Source of the DNA: Cytidiella melzeri
Lineage: Eukaryota; Basidiomycota; Agaricomycetes; Polyporales; Irpicaceae
Length of the DNA: 64,000 nt
Reading direction: 5' to 3'
Assembly: GCA_022592445.1 (NCBI GenBank)
Contig: JABYQR010000078.1
Location: 82,106 to 146,105, forward strand
Shown: positions 23,401-36,230 of the stretch, piece by piece
How positions within the stretch are numbered: position 1 is the first letter of the stretch
Layout of the letters: each line of letters starts with the position of its first letter
Position numbers and translations under genes: made by a program
Notes under the pieces: model-generated
The model's database searches: none
What the model was told of the DNA's origin: nothing
What the model saw: the letters and a program-made list of their open reading frames with translations, nothing else

Positions 23401-25055
23401 ATCTCTGTGCGTTACGCCTTATCCAACATTGATCATTGCATTGCTTACTGTTCGAACAAAGTTTTTTGTCGTCATCTCTCCGACGATCGGGGCGGTAAGT
23501 AGGCCCAAATCTCACTCAATACCCTCGTGTGGTTTCCTGATCTGTCATAGACCAACTTTCTGGGACTGCATCGTGTCCTAGGTACAATGTAGGCGACTTT
23601 GGGCACGATCGTCTTGAAGCTATTCAAGCTGACATTCTGCAGGCTGGGGGCTGCCACAGCGCTTGGTATTTGGACCGCCTTCCCCGAGGACCCATACGTC
23701 TTGTCGGTGTTTGGATTTTTCTTCTCTATCCCGTGCTTCTACTATATTGTTTCCCGGCCTGACTTGGCAGCGTCCGGACGCTTCGTGCTTCTGACGTACA
23801 ATCTGACCTGTCTGTACTGGTGCGTCGCAGCTGGAGGAACAATACATTCGCCTACCTAATGTATTCTCGGCTCAGCTATAACCTTCGCCAAGTTGACATT
23901 TCCGTGGTGGACGTTGCCTTTCATCGCGCAGCGGCTGTCACAATCGGTGTTGTATGGGCGGCCATTGTATCAAGATTCTGGTGGCCAGTCGAGGCTAGAC
24001 GGGAGCTAGGCAAGGCGCTTGGAGAGTATGCCTCCTTCATCTTGCGATCACGTCGTATGGTACGCTAACATTTGGCTTAGATTCTGCCTGAACATTGGCT
24101 GGCTGTACACACGCTTGGTAGCATTCAACTCGTGGGAGAATAACTCGGGGCCTTCAATCGGGAGCGTTGAACATTCTCCGACGTCGGCACCAACAGAGCG
24201 CACGGCTCTGTTGTGTTCAAAAGAACACCTCAATGAATCTGTCATTGAGTTCATGGCAATGTGCGCAGGCGCTATTCTTCTATCTTGATGCCGTGCTGAC
24301 AAGGGTGATGAGCAGGGAGCTGCATCTACAAATCAAACTCATTGAACTGCAGGGACTTCTCGCTCAAACTCAACATGAACCGCGGCTGAAAGGACCTTTC
24401 CCCACTAAATTGTATCGCTCGATGTTGATTAGTCTGCAGACGATTCTGGACAAGCTACACAGCATGCGCTGCGTAACATCTCGCGAGGAATGGTATGTAC
24501 TTTATTGCAATAAGTGCGTCGTCGATATGACCCGCATACTCATCTCGTTCGCGTTACAGGCATACGGTGAATCATGAGCCACTAGCCTGGCTTTCATGCG
24601 TATGCGTAATGCTCATTTTCGCCTTTTCCAGACTGTCAGCCGGGACTTTGTGCTGCCAACCAACGTCCAACGACGGGAGATGGTTGGTAATGTGATACTG
24701 TACTTTTCTGTTCTCGCATCCGCCTTCAGATTGAAGTCGCCACTTCCACCGTACCTTCCACCTGCAGAGAAGGCAAGACAGCGACTGGTAGGTATTGCGC
24801 TTCCCTACTTCTAGTCAGTACCTGACGGAACGGCATGTCTAGGTTCATGCCATCAGACAGCTCGATGTCGTCAAGAGTCGAGAAGTCAAGGGCTCCCGCC
24901 AGCTGCTGTTTTTCGCGTACGCTTTGACCATGCGTGGGGTCATCCATGAGTTGGATTACCTGGGGAGCACTTTACAGGACACATTCGGTGTGATTGGAGA
25001 GAGTACCGATGCGTTTGAGGCGCTGTTCAGGATGACTGCTCACGATACTGTATAG
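20419..25055 (+). CDS. ArAE-family (Bre4-like) membrane transporter
   Basis: The predicted protein has 1282 residues in 14 exons. The 13 introns are mostly 49-59 bp, except the twelfth (24497-24631, 135 bp), whose donor was chosen because it restores the family-like WYTVSRDFVLP. Start ATG is 20419 (MDGQSSSPP). Residues 1-~265 are disordered. The first membrane block begins at LPPLWKNILKCCVAYFIGSL and continues through exons 2-3 (YFNPAKTIGGMIEADLFCLM), matching the N-terminal 6TM domain of fungal 'putative ER transporter' proteins. A long cytosolic middle follows. A second membrane block (WALIS, FFVVISPTIGA, LGIWTAFPED, FYYIVSRPDLAASGRFVLLT) matches the fusaric-acid-resistance-like domain. Yeast and fission-yeast relatives affect brefeldin A sensitivity and export of aromatic or organic acids. 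Exon 6 may hide one more small intron around 23060-23160. Confidence 0.88.
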
Positions 25056-25627
25056 TTTGGGGATAATACTAGACATGATTGGAATGTGGGACAACGGACC
25101 CTGTGCGCGTGAACACGAGCAAGAGCGAAGTATATAAACAAAGATGACAAGCAACAGGAGGGGCTGTCTTGTATCCCGGGTCTATATGTTCATGCTTCTA
25201 ACCACTTCGCCCGACGTTCAACGACCTGCCAGCCGCTGCGACATGAATATCTTTCCAACCTCCTCGCTGGAGAGCTCAAGCTTTTGAGGAGTTCCTAGGT
25301 CAGTCAATCAGTAACTTACCGCGCATTACGTTTCACCTACAACCACAAGAAGAAATTCTGGTAAAGATGAGGAAATTTCCGGAACCTGCAGCAGACGTGA
25401 TTCCCAACTGACGGCGGATATGATATACGAGAGGTACTGTAGCAGTCCTCGTTAACGTTATAATACAAAAACTAGTTGTTGGCGCTCAGAAAATAAGCAA
25501 AAATAAGCTTCGGTTCCTGCCGAACAGGCGGCGTGCAGTTCTAAACCACATCCATAAACCGACTTGGACAACCACTCTCTTTTCCCCAAGTTCCTGCAAC
25601 TCACACATTGGTCTGCTATTCACCGCC
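25056..25627. other. Intergenic spacer between transporter and API5 genes
   Basis: This tandem gene spacing of about 570 bp should hold the transporter terminator and the API5 promoter. No gene or repeat is seen. The sequence just before 25628 is pyrimidine-rich with a good start context (CACCGCCATGG). Confidence 0.5.
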
Positions 25628-28038
25628 ATGGCATCTGACGACGAAAAAGAAATTACAAGAGAGCTCAATATTCAGATTCATGCAATACGAGCTGCACCCA
25701 AAGGCTCAGAGAAGACAGTCTCGCAGGTCGGTATAGTCTCTTCGCTCTCGCGCACAGTCACTTCATATTGGTATATGCGCGAGCAGGAAAGGGAACTTTT
25801 GAAACGGATGATTGGCCTTGTCAGCTCTCCGTACATTACCGTAAAGATCGTGGTGGCCCGTCACATTCCAGTCTACATCAAGTCTTTTGAGGACCTGGAA
25901 GACGACGCAATAAATGCAGTGTACGACTTGTGCGAGGATCAGGAGTCTACGGTATGTATCTGAATTCTCGAAATCAAGACAGAGAACGCTGAAGAAATGT
26001 TCCTAGGTTCGGATGGAAGGCTATCGTGCAATAACACAAATCTCGACGTTCTTTCCTAAGCACGTGAAGAGGAACGCCGATGTGCTGGTCCAGCTACTTC
26101 AAAGTGGTCAGTAACTCCTTCTGATAAGGATCTGTATTTCGGCGAAGATGAGGAGTTCACAAGGGTGCTGCTTTGGTTCGAACCGGCTCCACGCAACACT
26201 TTTTTGCGCTCCTCAGACTAACATGTTGATCAGATGAACGAAGGGAAGTCCTTATAGTGTCAAGGCAGCTTCTGTTGCATCTCGACTTGGACCCCGCTGT
26301 GACTTTGAATGTTCTTTGTGATCAAATTGTACCGCCGGAAGTGCCTGTTGACGAAGAGGATCAAGCCGTCCGAGATCGATTACGCTCGCTTGTCATAGAA
26401 TTTATGAGGGGAATGGCCGCCAAAGGAAGCATATTGAGGCATTCTACGAAGTCTGAATTAGGGCCGGATACTGTGCTAGTCAATAGGGTCATGAGTGTGA
26501 GCCCAGCTGTCTCTCGTCTCGTCCCTTATGCTGAGCAGTAGCTCAGGCCATTTCCAGGTTATCTCCATCGGATGGTGACATCTTGTTCAAGGATATAATA
26601 CTGGATTTGCCGGCGTACGAAGAAGGATCACAACGCTCTAGGGATCTGTTACGAAATCTAGTCGAAGAGGCTGAAAGTTGCTATCGGAGCGAAGCTGGCG
26701 AAGATAGTGATAACACCTCACTGACACACACGCGGCACCTTATGTCTTTAGCAGCCATCGTCGCTGTCCAAAGAAGATTGACTAGCTCTGTCCCGATTGT
26801 CCAGTTCTGGTGTCCGAACAAAATCTCGACTGCGATGCTGGGGCGTCTGAGCGAAGACCTACAGCTCTTTGTGTTTGATAATGTCCTCAATGCCTATGGA
26901 GAATTGTCGAGCGACGCACTCCAAACAAAAGACTTCAAGGCGATACGGACAAGCCTCGTCGATGCATTGACACCTCTCCTCTCTGTAAGCTACGACAGTT
27001 TTAGCAGCTGCGTTTAGATTTTTCACGGTGGTATTATAGCGTTTTGTCACCGCGCAGGGAAGCGCTCACCGTGTTTGGTCAGCATACAAGGCATTGCTGA
27101 CGGTCTACAAGCAGGTAAATTCACCAGCGAAGTCAGCCCATCAATGCCTTACACAAACCTTAGCACGCAGCCGAGACGAAGTGGCAGGTGCCTCCCAGCC
27201 TAATGACTACCCTACGAGATCTTCAAGCTCAAGCAGAAGAGATTACAAACCTTTCTGATGAAGAAAAAGAACAGAAGACATGTCTGAGACAGGTCCAAGA
27301 CCTTACGCTGGTTCGCACTAGGCAATCTTTTATTGTCGCATATTGTGTCCGACGATTCTCTCTTTTCCGTTTTACCAGTCATTACTTGATTCGTCCACAG
27401 CGTCTGCACCAGCGTCATCGAACAGCAAGGGTATATCAAGTCACATTCATAAGAACAATGCAGGCCCGGTGCACATCAATCGCAAGTACAATAAGCCCCC
27501 AGTAGACCGATTAGCTCAACCAAAGGCTGCATCTGCCGCAAGATCAGGTCCGCCGACGACGACGACAACACGTCAAGTGGCTTCCGCCGTTCCGACAGGC
27601 CCACGCTCAGGAAACTCTCGGCAAGAGCAGCAATCAACATCACAGTCAAGACGACAGGACTCAGTACCCGCGCCAGCTACGAGTATGGCCCGAGACTCTT
27701 CCCTCAAGCACAAGACGCTTGGCACACAAGGCTCTGTGCCTTCTCTCCTAAGTCGACTTGCATTGACTGGAGAAGGCAAGCAAGGTGGTCGACAGACATT
27801 GACAGCATCTGTACCGGCAAAACGACCTGCAGGCTCAGAAGGCTCAACGCATGCGCTGCCCGGCAACCAAGCTTCCACACTGGATGAGGCGGCTGTCCCT
27901 CCACGAGGGGGTTGGAGCATCAAGGGGGCTGCGAACCGCCGGTCATTTGAGAGTGAGAAGCCGGTACCGTTATTGAACAGGCTTGTTGGAATAGAAGGGG
28001 GTGGGACTTCTGGTGGGAGAAAAAAGCGGAAAGTATGA
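25628..28038 (+). CDS. API5: API5-like (apoptosis inhibitory protein 5) nuclear protein
   Basis: The predicted protein has 662 residues in seven exons: 25628-25951, 26007-26106, 26234-26496, 26547-26984, 27040-27114, 27164-27292 and 27379-28038. The joined frame is open. Residues 1-~440 are helical and read as the ARM/HEAT-like repeats of the API5 family (IPVYIKSFEDLEDDAINAVY; MEGYRAITQISTFFPKHVKR; DERREVLIVSRQLLLHLDLD). The C-terminal ~220 residues are disordered, rich in Ser/Thr/Gln, and end in GRKKRKV, a classical nuclear localisation signal at the very C-terminus. In animals API5 binds chromatin-remodelling and mRNA-export partners and opposes apoptosis. The fungal role is not established. 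The sixth intron (27293-27378) is the least certain. The short gene symbol follows the family name only. Confidence 0.82.
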
Positions 28039-29104
28039 TGTGTTGTATTTTGTCGCGCTACCGTTGCGCTAATTACATGATCATGATACTATACCTCGCT
28101 CGTCTCAATCCTTCCCTCTCGCTGGTACGTACGTTTAAAAATCGACGGAGAGCCATCGAATCACACTAACCAAAGACCTGGTTTCACGAGCGCGACAGCT
28201 CTCGATTGAACGGAGTGGTTTCCTCAGGGTGCCTATTCCTGCGGCAGGATGTCTTGGGTTCTTCGTAGTCTGAAGAACTGAAAGCATTCGGGTTTATGAT
28301 ACTGTCTTGAGGTTCGAAGATCTGCAGGCTCCTTCGTCCAGTGGGGAACGCAGCAGACTCGAGAACATAGGCTCGCATTCTTTCTGACATGCAACTTCTG
28401 AACGGTTTTCGCTCGAGTCTTCCAAGATTTGAGCAGACGGACTCGGGGAGATACGTTGAGGAACAAAAGTGTCAGCAATGTTTTCATGCTAAATAATGCT
28501 GCGTCTGTCTGCGTCAGCTACTGCTTGGACATATACTGCTCGGAGCGTGCCATTCGTCCGACAAGGGCTATTCTCAACAACATGCTCAGTTCTCAAGTCT
28601 GCAGCAGGCAATCTTCACCGCGAGTGCCGCGCGCAATAATTTCATCTCCAACATAATTAACTTACTGGCGATAGTTTCTTTAAGATATCCATCTGGAAGA
28701 TGAAAGAGGAGATGTATATACATGTCTCCATATCAATCTTACTACACACCATCTGAGATTATATCATTTTATTGTTGCTGTGGCCAGTATTTAGGCGCCA
28801 ATTGACACTGTTTGTTATACTCCCAGCCAAGTTGATCTTGATGCCGTTCGCTACAATAGCCGAAACCATGCGTGAGAGCGTGAGACATATTATTCTGCAG
28901 CGTGAGCATGCGCCACGCTGCTAATGTACGCATACGTGGCCAGTACAGTGGCCACAGCGACGAAGTCTATAAGTAAGACCTTCATAGTCTCCCCGAGGCA
29001 GAGTAGACGGGCGTTCAACGTTCAACCTTCGTGCCTCAGTAGACCTTCAGCTTGCGGCTCAGTGTGAACGCGTCGAGCTACGGCGTTTGCCGTCCACAGT
29101 AGTC
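28039..29104. other. Intergenic, no supported gene
   Basis: About 1.07 kb between API5 and the cytochrome b5-like gene. Small frames on both strands (around 28184-28656) lack domains and overlap each other. No repeat copies or RNA gene were noticed. Confidence 0.45.
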
Positions 29105-29744
29105 ATGGACTCTGCTACGACCATTCTCATCGCACTGCTCCTAGCCATTCCAGCAGTTCTCATCTATCACGCTGTCTATCCAGCTCAGACTACCCCTAGT
29201 TCAGCCGCAGAAACCTCTGAGACTGAGAAGAAGTCTGAAGAGCAACCAAAGACCATCATGCAGGCTGCCAGGACCGACCTCGCTCCTCCAAAGGACGATC
29301 CATTCACGCTTGAGCAGCTGAAGGAATTCGACGGCTCTGAGCCTTCGAAACCGATCTACGTAGCTATTAAAGGTGTGCAGGTAGTCGACTGTATGCGTGC
29401 CGAGGCAGAGTGCTGAACTCGCCCACGCGTATCTAGGGACCATATTCGACGTATCGCACAAGCGCGAGACGTACGGCAAAGGAGGCTCATATAACCTCTT
29501 TGCCGGCAAGGACGCTTCAAAGGCGTTAGGCATGTCGAGTTTGAAAGAGGAGGATGCGTCACCAGACTACAGCGGCCTGCCAGAGGCGGAAATGAAAGTG
29601 CTGAATGACTGGCACGCGTTCTTCTCGTGCGTCCACTCTCGTAGTATCCACTTTGCTTCCGCTGTTGACGGTCTGGAACGTAGGAAACGATACAATGTCA
29701 TTGGGAAAGTCATAGACTTGCCTCCCGCAGTGGCCAACTTGTAG
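29105..29744 (+). CDS. MAPR/Dap1-like cytochrome b5-fold heme-binding protein
   Basis: The predicted protein has 172 residues in three exons (29105-29372, 29437-29626, 29684-29744) with introns of 64 and 57 bp. Residues 1-~25 form a signal-anchor helix (TTILIALLLAIPAVLIYHAV), followed by a charged Glu/Lys-rich spacer. The cytochrome b5-like fold starts around residue 65 (FTLEQLKEFDGSEPSKPIYV). It continues with IFDVSHKRETYGKGGSYNLF, AGKDASKALGMSSL, LNDWHAFFSKRYNVIGKV and a short tail. Length and motifs match membrane-associated progesterone receptor proteins and yeast Dap1, which bind heme and support sterol-synthesis P450 enzymes such as Erg11 at the ER. The tyrosine expected as heme ligand is present within the YGKG block. 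The ER location and sterol link are inferred from the family. Confidence 0.9.
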
Positions 29745-32727
29745 CAATCAGAAGTGCTATTAGAAGACATTACCGTGTAAATCTAGTCTGCAACAGGGGG
29801 AATTGCATCACTATGCTCACTCAATCAGGCACTGATAGAGCTGCTGCGTGCTCTTGTGCTGGCTTACACTTATCGCATCCGTCACGCACGAAATAGGGCA
29901 AACAGGATCTCGGACTTGGAAGCTCTGAGATTTCCTAGTCTTGCGAGCTACTTACTCCCGTTCGCCAGAGGTTTCGCCGCGCATTCAGGAACTCTGAACT
30001 TCTTCTATCAAGCATCTTTCCTCTCATAACCCTTGTCGGAAACCGCTGTTACTGACGATGAACCCCCTGCAATAGAATTCCTGTGCAGGATCATCCACGG
30101 CAGAGAATAAAGCACATACGATTGCTCATCAGCTGGTTGTACAAACCCTTTACGTGCATATTCGGAGTTCCTTGACTCCACAGTCGCATCTATCGATGGA
30201 TTGTACGCGAGCGTCGTGGTTGTAAGCATGGATCTTCGACACAACCCTTTCTGCTATCTTATGAACTTCCACTTTTCTATCATAGAATCGGATTCTCCGC
30301 TACACAAGTCTAGCATCGAAACCACCAATCGGTGGACTCATCCCGCCACAGACGGAGGAACCTAGACAGCTGAAATCAGGATTGCATGTAGTTCTTCGGT
30401 TGGCACGAACGACCACACACATCCTACCTAATCATGTAGGATACGACAATTCCGACAAAGCAGATCAGCGGGCTAACCCTCAACACCTATCGTGCCTTCG
30501 CCCCGACTTCCGTATGTGGATCTCATCTAGCTTACCTGCACGCCGTGAACGTAATCACGCAAAGCAAGGTCTGAACTCGTGTCGCTCTAGGCTGATCTCT
30601 TACTTGTGCCCCACCGCAGAAATCAATCCTCGTACAGTCGCAAAACCTTGTGAGCGATTCACCCGGATATTTGCATCCTTTCCTTGCTGAAATGCGAAAG
30701 ATTCTCCCTGTCCCTTTCCAGCTCTTGTCCTGGACGCCAATCGTCGACGATCCCGCTCATTACCAGCGCACGCTGCTTCTATGTACTGCGCTCCCGCTAT
30801 CAGCCCAACCTGCCTTCTGACGTACACAGTTTCGTATATTTAGCCCTCCCAGAAGTCACATATGCATCAGCTCCATGACTGCTGCTGTCCATACCTGCCT
30901 AGAACATGGGCATTTAATTCGGGTTCCCATCGTTATATGCTCACGGTGGAACTAGTGCATGTGGACGATGAGTGAGAATGGTATGTCTGCTCCGTCCCAC
31001 TGTTACTACAGAGTTGCGTCCCTGAACGTTCTCTGTTCCTCGTTTCCTGCCCCTGTACAGAGTCTTGTCTGCCCTGCTCGTCCAAAGAGTGCCTGCGCAT
31101 ATGCGCGCCTCATTCGGCTTTTCAACGCCTTCATACCGGTCTCTCCGAGAGTCGTGGATGATTTCCACGCCCGTCATAAACTCTGGCAGTCTGTGGTAAC
31201 AATGAATCTCAATCGATCCTGCGTAGTCGAGCGTCTCCACCAGGGCCGCTCGTCCCGCCTGGGTTCTAGCGCGTTTTGCACAGTGTGGATACAATCGCGA
31301 GGGATTGAAAACCGCTACAAAAAGCCGTGTTCGGTCACCGTCTTGTAGTTCCGGTTTGACAACTCCGACGGTGGGGAAAAAACACATCTCTAGTAACGTA
31401 AGTGATGCCATTACTCCTGTGCCGGGTGTGGCGACTGAACTACCAATTCCAGTTTGCAACCTGCAAAAGAGGCAATGGCAGATTTCAAAGCTGGCCATGT
31501 ATTTCCCAAGATGTGTGAACGCTTGACGAACCACGCTGCGCGATTACATACGGAAACATGCTCTCGTAGCGCCGCTGTTTACGTTGAGTGAGTGTATTGG
31601 TCTTTTGTACACGACGGAGTTGCGCTAAGGTTTTACTCTCTTACGAATCCCAGAAATGTAGCATTGAAGTGTATGTTTGTACATCATGCTTCTTTTCTGA
31701 GTGCGGTCAGGTGGACAATATTTGTGCTTGCGGGTGAGTATCGCCCGCCGCTGCTTTTCGAGGTCTGAACGCTATGTGCTCTTCGGAAAGAGGTGGTGGG
31801 CACATGTGGCTATTGGTTGACGCAGAGAACGCTGGGTGGGCTGCATGCATCCCTGAGCTCGTAGGAAATAAAAACGCGGCTATGAAGATGGGAAGAAGAT
31901 TGACACCTGCTGATAAAGCCTGTCCAACCGTCGACTCTCCCGAGCGCAACTCCTTGTGGGCATCTTGTACGTTGCGTACACGTTCCTCAGCTGATCGTCC
32001 GTTCACACATACGGTCGATTACAATTGTGGTCTCATCCGCCGCCACCGAGTTCGACATGATTCAAGTCAGCTCCGCACGTGTTGATGTACCGCTCGGGGA
32101 GTCGAATACGTGCAGAATGAGTATCTGCGTTGAGCGTGGAATGACCACAAAGCATCGCGGGGTCACATTCAGCAAGAGACGAAGTGAGTCGTGAGTTGTG
32201 AGGGAATTGCTTTGAGTTTGTGGTGGCGTCCAGTTCCGACGTCCCGATTTCTGGCGTCAGCGGGACCGTGCGACTGGTTCATAGTTTCCCAGTGGCAGTC
32301 CCCGACCCTGCGAGCCCCAAGAGAGCAACCTCGTCGGCTGACGCGTCTTTCACCGTGACCTCCACGTCCTCAGCTCGTCGAGTCACTTCTACCCAACGTC
32401 GTCAACGAGTCAGAGCTCGCCGTCGCGTCCAACGCCCGGTACCGTCGCTCCGAATTTGACCATACCATTGCACCGCCATTCTGTAGCTGTCACTCAGTCG
32501 TAGCACATTACACGGTCAATCCACTGCCACCTCACGTTCCCGAACACGCAGCTCTTTCTCGTCGTGGCTTGTGACCCACCTCGAGACAGCCAAGCCTTAA
32601 GCTTTGTTGCCCCCGTCAAGCCCTCTTCGTATCTCCTTTCCCCTCCCTTCGACACCCCCATCATCCCCCCTCCCACTTCCCTAGTACTTGCAGTTTTGGC
32701 TCCTGTTCATACATACCAATCACCAGC
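29745..32727. other. ~3-kb region without a confidently supported gene
   Basis: The only sizeable frame is on the minus strand (listed separately). The stretch just before 32728 is rich in pyrimidine and CCCC tracts, as expected for the BCS1-like gene promoter. No repeats matching other parts of the window were noticed. Confidence 0.4.
30941..31498 (-). CDS. Hypothetical open reading frame, 185 aa
   Basis: From an ATG at 31498 (MASFEICHCLFCRLQ) the frame stays open to 30941 and is the longest in this 3-kb gap. The product would be basic in its second half (several Arg-rich clusters) with scattered Cys and His. I see no family signature, no membrane segment and no flanking splice pattern. It may be part of a diverged or dead gene, or chance. 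Confidence 0.2.
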   Translation of the reverse strand: MASFEICHCLFCRLQTGIGSSVATPGTGVMASLTLLEMCFFPTVGVVKPELQDGDRTRLFVAVFNPSRLYPHCAKRARTQAGRAALVETLDYAGSIEIHCYHRLPEFMTGVEIIHDSRRDRYEGVEKPNEARICAGTLWTSRADKTLYRGRKRGTENVQGRNSVVTVGRSRHTILTHRPHALVPP

Positions 32728-35368
32728 ATGGACGCTCTCAAATCGCTCGTGCAGCCCCTTGTCGGCGTGGGCGGCGGTTCGTCAATGATTGACGGCATGA
32801 AGCTAGTCGTTCTCGGAGGTACAGTCGAAACTGCCAGGAGAGTAGCGAGTTCAGGCTGGTGAGTAGCCGCACTTTTGAAGACGGCGTCGCCGCCGTTCGA
32901 GAAGCACGCACGATCGCTGACGTCTTTTATTCATCTCCGCCCTTCTACCCTCTTTCACCAGGTCGCACTTCATTAACTGTGAGTCTCCCTTTCCGCCATG
33001 CAAACTCCCAACTCAACTCGTGACTTTCCCAGCGTTCTTCTTGACTGCGCATTTCTCTGAGGAAGACTACCCGTATGATTGGCTCATGCTCTGGCTGTCA
33101 CGAAGACCAGAGTGGCAGCGCTCTCGGGAGTTTGAAGGCACGACGCGCACCTCAACGCCCAGCTTCGGCTCTAGGGTGGCGGACAACTCTTTTGGCGACT
33201 CGGACGACGAGGGAGACGCAGACGACGTACCCGGAAAGGCTAAGACCCGCATTGTCTTCCAACCAACAGCGAACACGACCCACACCATTTTCTACAAGGG
33301 CCATTGGCTGCGTGTTCGGAGAGGCAGGAGGCCCGACGGGAGTGGTTCCGAAATGCTTTCCATCAGCGTTGTCGCGAGAAACAATGCGATCTTGAAGCAA
33401 CTGGTTTTGCAAGCCAAGAGGGAATACGAAGCCGAATCTGTCCATCGAATTCAGATTTATTTCGCCGACTCACATGGATGCTGGCGTTGGACTGACTCGC
33501 GCCACAAACGACCGATGTCGAGCATCGTACTCAACCCAGGTGTGAAAGAGATGTTGCTCGCAGACACGAAGGACTTCCTCAAGTCCGAGAAGGTAAGAGT
33601 CCATCTGAGTATCTTTCATGAGCGCGAGCAAACATGCAGTCGAGGAACATAATGAGAGCAATGGACGAACGATGAGTCTCCTTGAATACACCATGTCTCG
33701 ACTGTAATTGCAATGAATGAGTGCTAATGTCATAATTACAGTGGTACGCCGACCGCGGTATCCCCTTCCGCAGAGGATATCTCCTCCACGGTGTCCCAGG
33801 TTCAGGAAAGAGCTCTCTGATACATGCTATTGCCGGAGAACTCATGCTCGACATCTATGTCGTCTCGCTGTCCTCCTCGTGGATAAGCGATAGCACGCTG
33901 ACGACCCTTATGGGCCGCGTGCCTGCGCGATGCATAGTTTTGCTGGAAGATCTCGATGCGGCATTTACTCGAAGCACGTCGAGAGACGACGAAGCGACCG
34001 GAAGCCCAGAAGCTAAGAGCAATAGCGCATCAAACGATCACAACGATTCGTCACACTCACGAAGCAGGAGACATAAAAACGACAACTTGTCAGATGTGAA
34101 CACCTTGAGCTTGAGTGGATTATTGAACGCTCTCGATGGCGTTGCTGCAAGCGAGGGAAGAATTCTGTTTGCGTAAGTCATACTTCCTTTACGCAATCCA
34201 TTTCGGTCTGACTCTGGTGGATTCGCATAGGACCACGAACCATCTCGACCGTCTTGATCCTGCATTGTCGCGTCCTGGTCGCATGGACGTGTGGGTTGAA
34301 TTCAAGAACGCGTCAAAGTGGCAGGCCGAGCTGCTCTTCCGGAATTTCTTCCCGTCTACTGACGAAGCAGACATGGTTGAGGCAGAGGGCGAACTTGAGG
34401 GCATTGAACTGCCGACTCCCCCGTCACCATCTGTAGAGTCAACGAGCTCACCGGTGTCTTCGTCGTTCTCATCAATGTTCTCGTCTTTGGCTCTTGGTGG
34501 ACGCAGTCGAACGGAGTCCAACGTGTCGCTCTCCTCGTTCTCAAACAGTCCCACCCCCTCTGTCGCCGGATCGTCCACCCCAGCTAAACTGCCAAAGGCT
34601 TCCCTTGCGGACGCGCTGAAGAACCAAGCGTATCGTCCCCCTTCGGTAGAAGACGAGATTGAGGAGTTTATGCACTCGGCTCCAGCTCTCGATAACAAGA
34701 CCCTCTCCAAGCTGGCCAAGGAGTTCGCCGACTCGATTCCTGACGACGAGTTCAGTGTCGCGTCGCTGCAAGGCTGTAAGAGTTCCCGTCGAGTGTGCTG
34801 AGCTGTCGAAAGTCGCTGAGCCATTCCTTGTTGCTAGATCTTCTGAAGAACAAATCGCGGCCAGAAGACGCGTCGAAGAAGGCTGCGGCGTGGGTGGTGA
34901 GCGAGCGAGAGATGAGGGAGCGGTTGAAGAAGGAACGTGAGCTGAAGGAAAAGTTGGCGGTGAGTTTCGTTGGTTGGCATCGATAATCCGATCAGAAACT
35001 CGGCATCTCCCGTGTCATCTCCCATTTATGGTATACGTTGTGTTGACCCCTTGTTATCTCTACAGCGCGAAAAACGCCGCAAAGAACTGCTCGAAAAGGC
35101 GGAAGAAGAGAGGAAGGCCAAGGAAGAGGCTGCATTGAGGGCCGAGCAGGAGAAGAGCAAGGCGCTGCTGGCGCCAGTGCAGCCTGTGGCTCCGCTCGTC
35201 GCCGCAGTGCCCGTCGCGCCTCCTTCGGACAAGGAGAACGAACCGCTGCCACTGGCAGCGATCGCTTTAGATGCTCAGTCCGATTCTGGCTCGAGCTCCT
35301 CCGGTACCAACACTCCCGCAGATAGCGGAACCCACTGGGTCGCCGTCGACGGCGATTCCGGATGGTGA
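32728..35368 (+). CDS. BCS1-like AAA ATPase with an extended charged C-terminal tail
   Basis: The predicted protein has 702 residues in seven exons: 32728-32858, 32962-32978, 33033-33592, 33742-34172, 34231-34775, 34838-34959 and 35066-35368. A 17-nt microexon is included and the frame is consistent. Residues ~25-235 correspond to the BCS1 N-terminal domain (FFLTAHFSEEDYPYDWLMLW). The AAA domain follows, with Walker A GVPGSGKSS at about 253-261 and Walker B CIVLLEDLD at about 300-308. After a Ser/Asp/His-rich insertion come GLLNALDGV, TTNHLDRLDPALSRPGRMD and an Arg finger region. Yeast Bcs1 inserts the Rieske protein into complex III in the mitochondrial inner membrane. Agaricomycetes carry many paralogues whose substrates are unknown. 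The C-terminal ~230 residues are unusual: a Ser-rich linker, then a long Glu/Lys/Arg coiled coil (REKRRKELLEKAEEERKAKE). Confidence 0.88.
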
Positions 35369-36230
35369 CTACTCCCAAGTACCCATGCGCACAGCAACCC
35401 CCTGAAGTCCTCAATCGAGCGTGATGCAGATATCCGTGCCTCATCTGCTCAAATGCCACCGCTGACTCTTTCGACGACCTCGACGGAACTCAATCGGCGA
35501 CACGTGGGTGGGTTCGCGCTCATGCAGTTCCTCTTACAAAACTATTTGCTTCGACTGTGCATGTTGCTTGAACTTACTTTCATTGAAAGGCTCTCAACCT
35601 TTGCGACTTGAATGTCATATATAGATGCATACCTTCTCATTGTTTTTCTCCTCGTGGCCGTCGCGATATTTTTTCCTCATGCTTCGCCCGCGAACTTCCT
35701 CCAGTCAAAGTAGCCCCCATCTTCTTCATCCATCACATTTGCATTGGACCTTGAATCGCTGACTATGTCGAAGTGGGTTCGTCATAGTAGTTTCGTTTTG
35801 TGCATAGCAATATTGCTTATCGTTGCTACCACCCCTCCGCTCTCCCTTCATCCCTTCATCCCTTCATCCCTCCTTTTCATTCCGTTGCTAACTTTTAATG
35901 CCATTGAGTACTTGTACATACTTGCACGCCTGCATTGCTGTCTATTGTTGACCAGTGATGATCACATACATTGATCAAGTATGTTTGTCTGTCAGCTGCA
36001 GTGTGATCATGGGTTCATTGGAACATGTTGTATGCCCCTTGTTTGGCCTCTGGATTGTAGTCTGAGATGGAGACACGTTGATATATCGGATGTTGCTAGG
36101 TTCTGGTCCGACCCCTGCCAATGTCGAGCTTCGAAGAGTCTTGACTCTTTGTAGCTAAGGCCAAGTCAGCAACAGATAACAAACAGCAATTTCAAGTTCT
36201 CTAACTCCCAATGTGAACTGTCACAGATGC
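35369..36230. other. Intergenic, 3' of the BCS1-like gene
   Basis: No gene is supported. The first few hundred bases are probably the 3' UTR of the ATPase gene. Composition shifts toward A+T after about 35.7 kb, marking the edge of the gene-rich block. Confidence 0.45.

Noticed and set aside
24560..24599. Small exon in the transporter gene followed by a 32-bp intron
   Set aside because: A 32-bp intron is too short for this genome; a single 135-bp intron (24497-24631) restores a family-like sequence instead.
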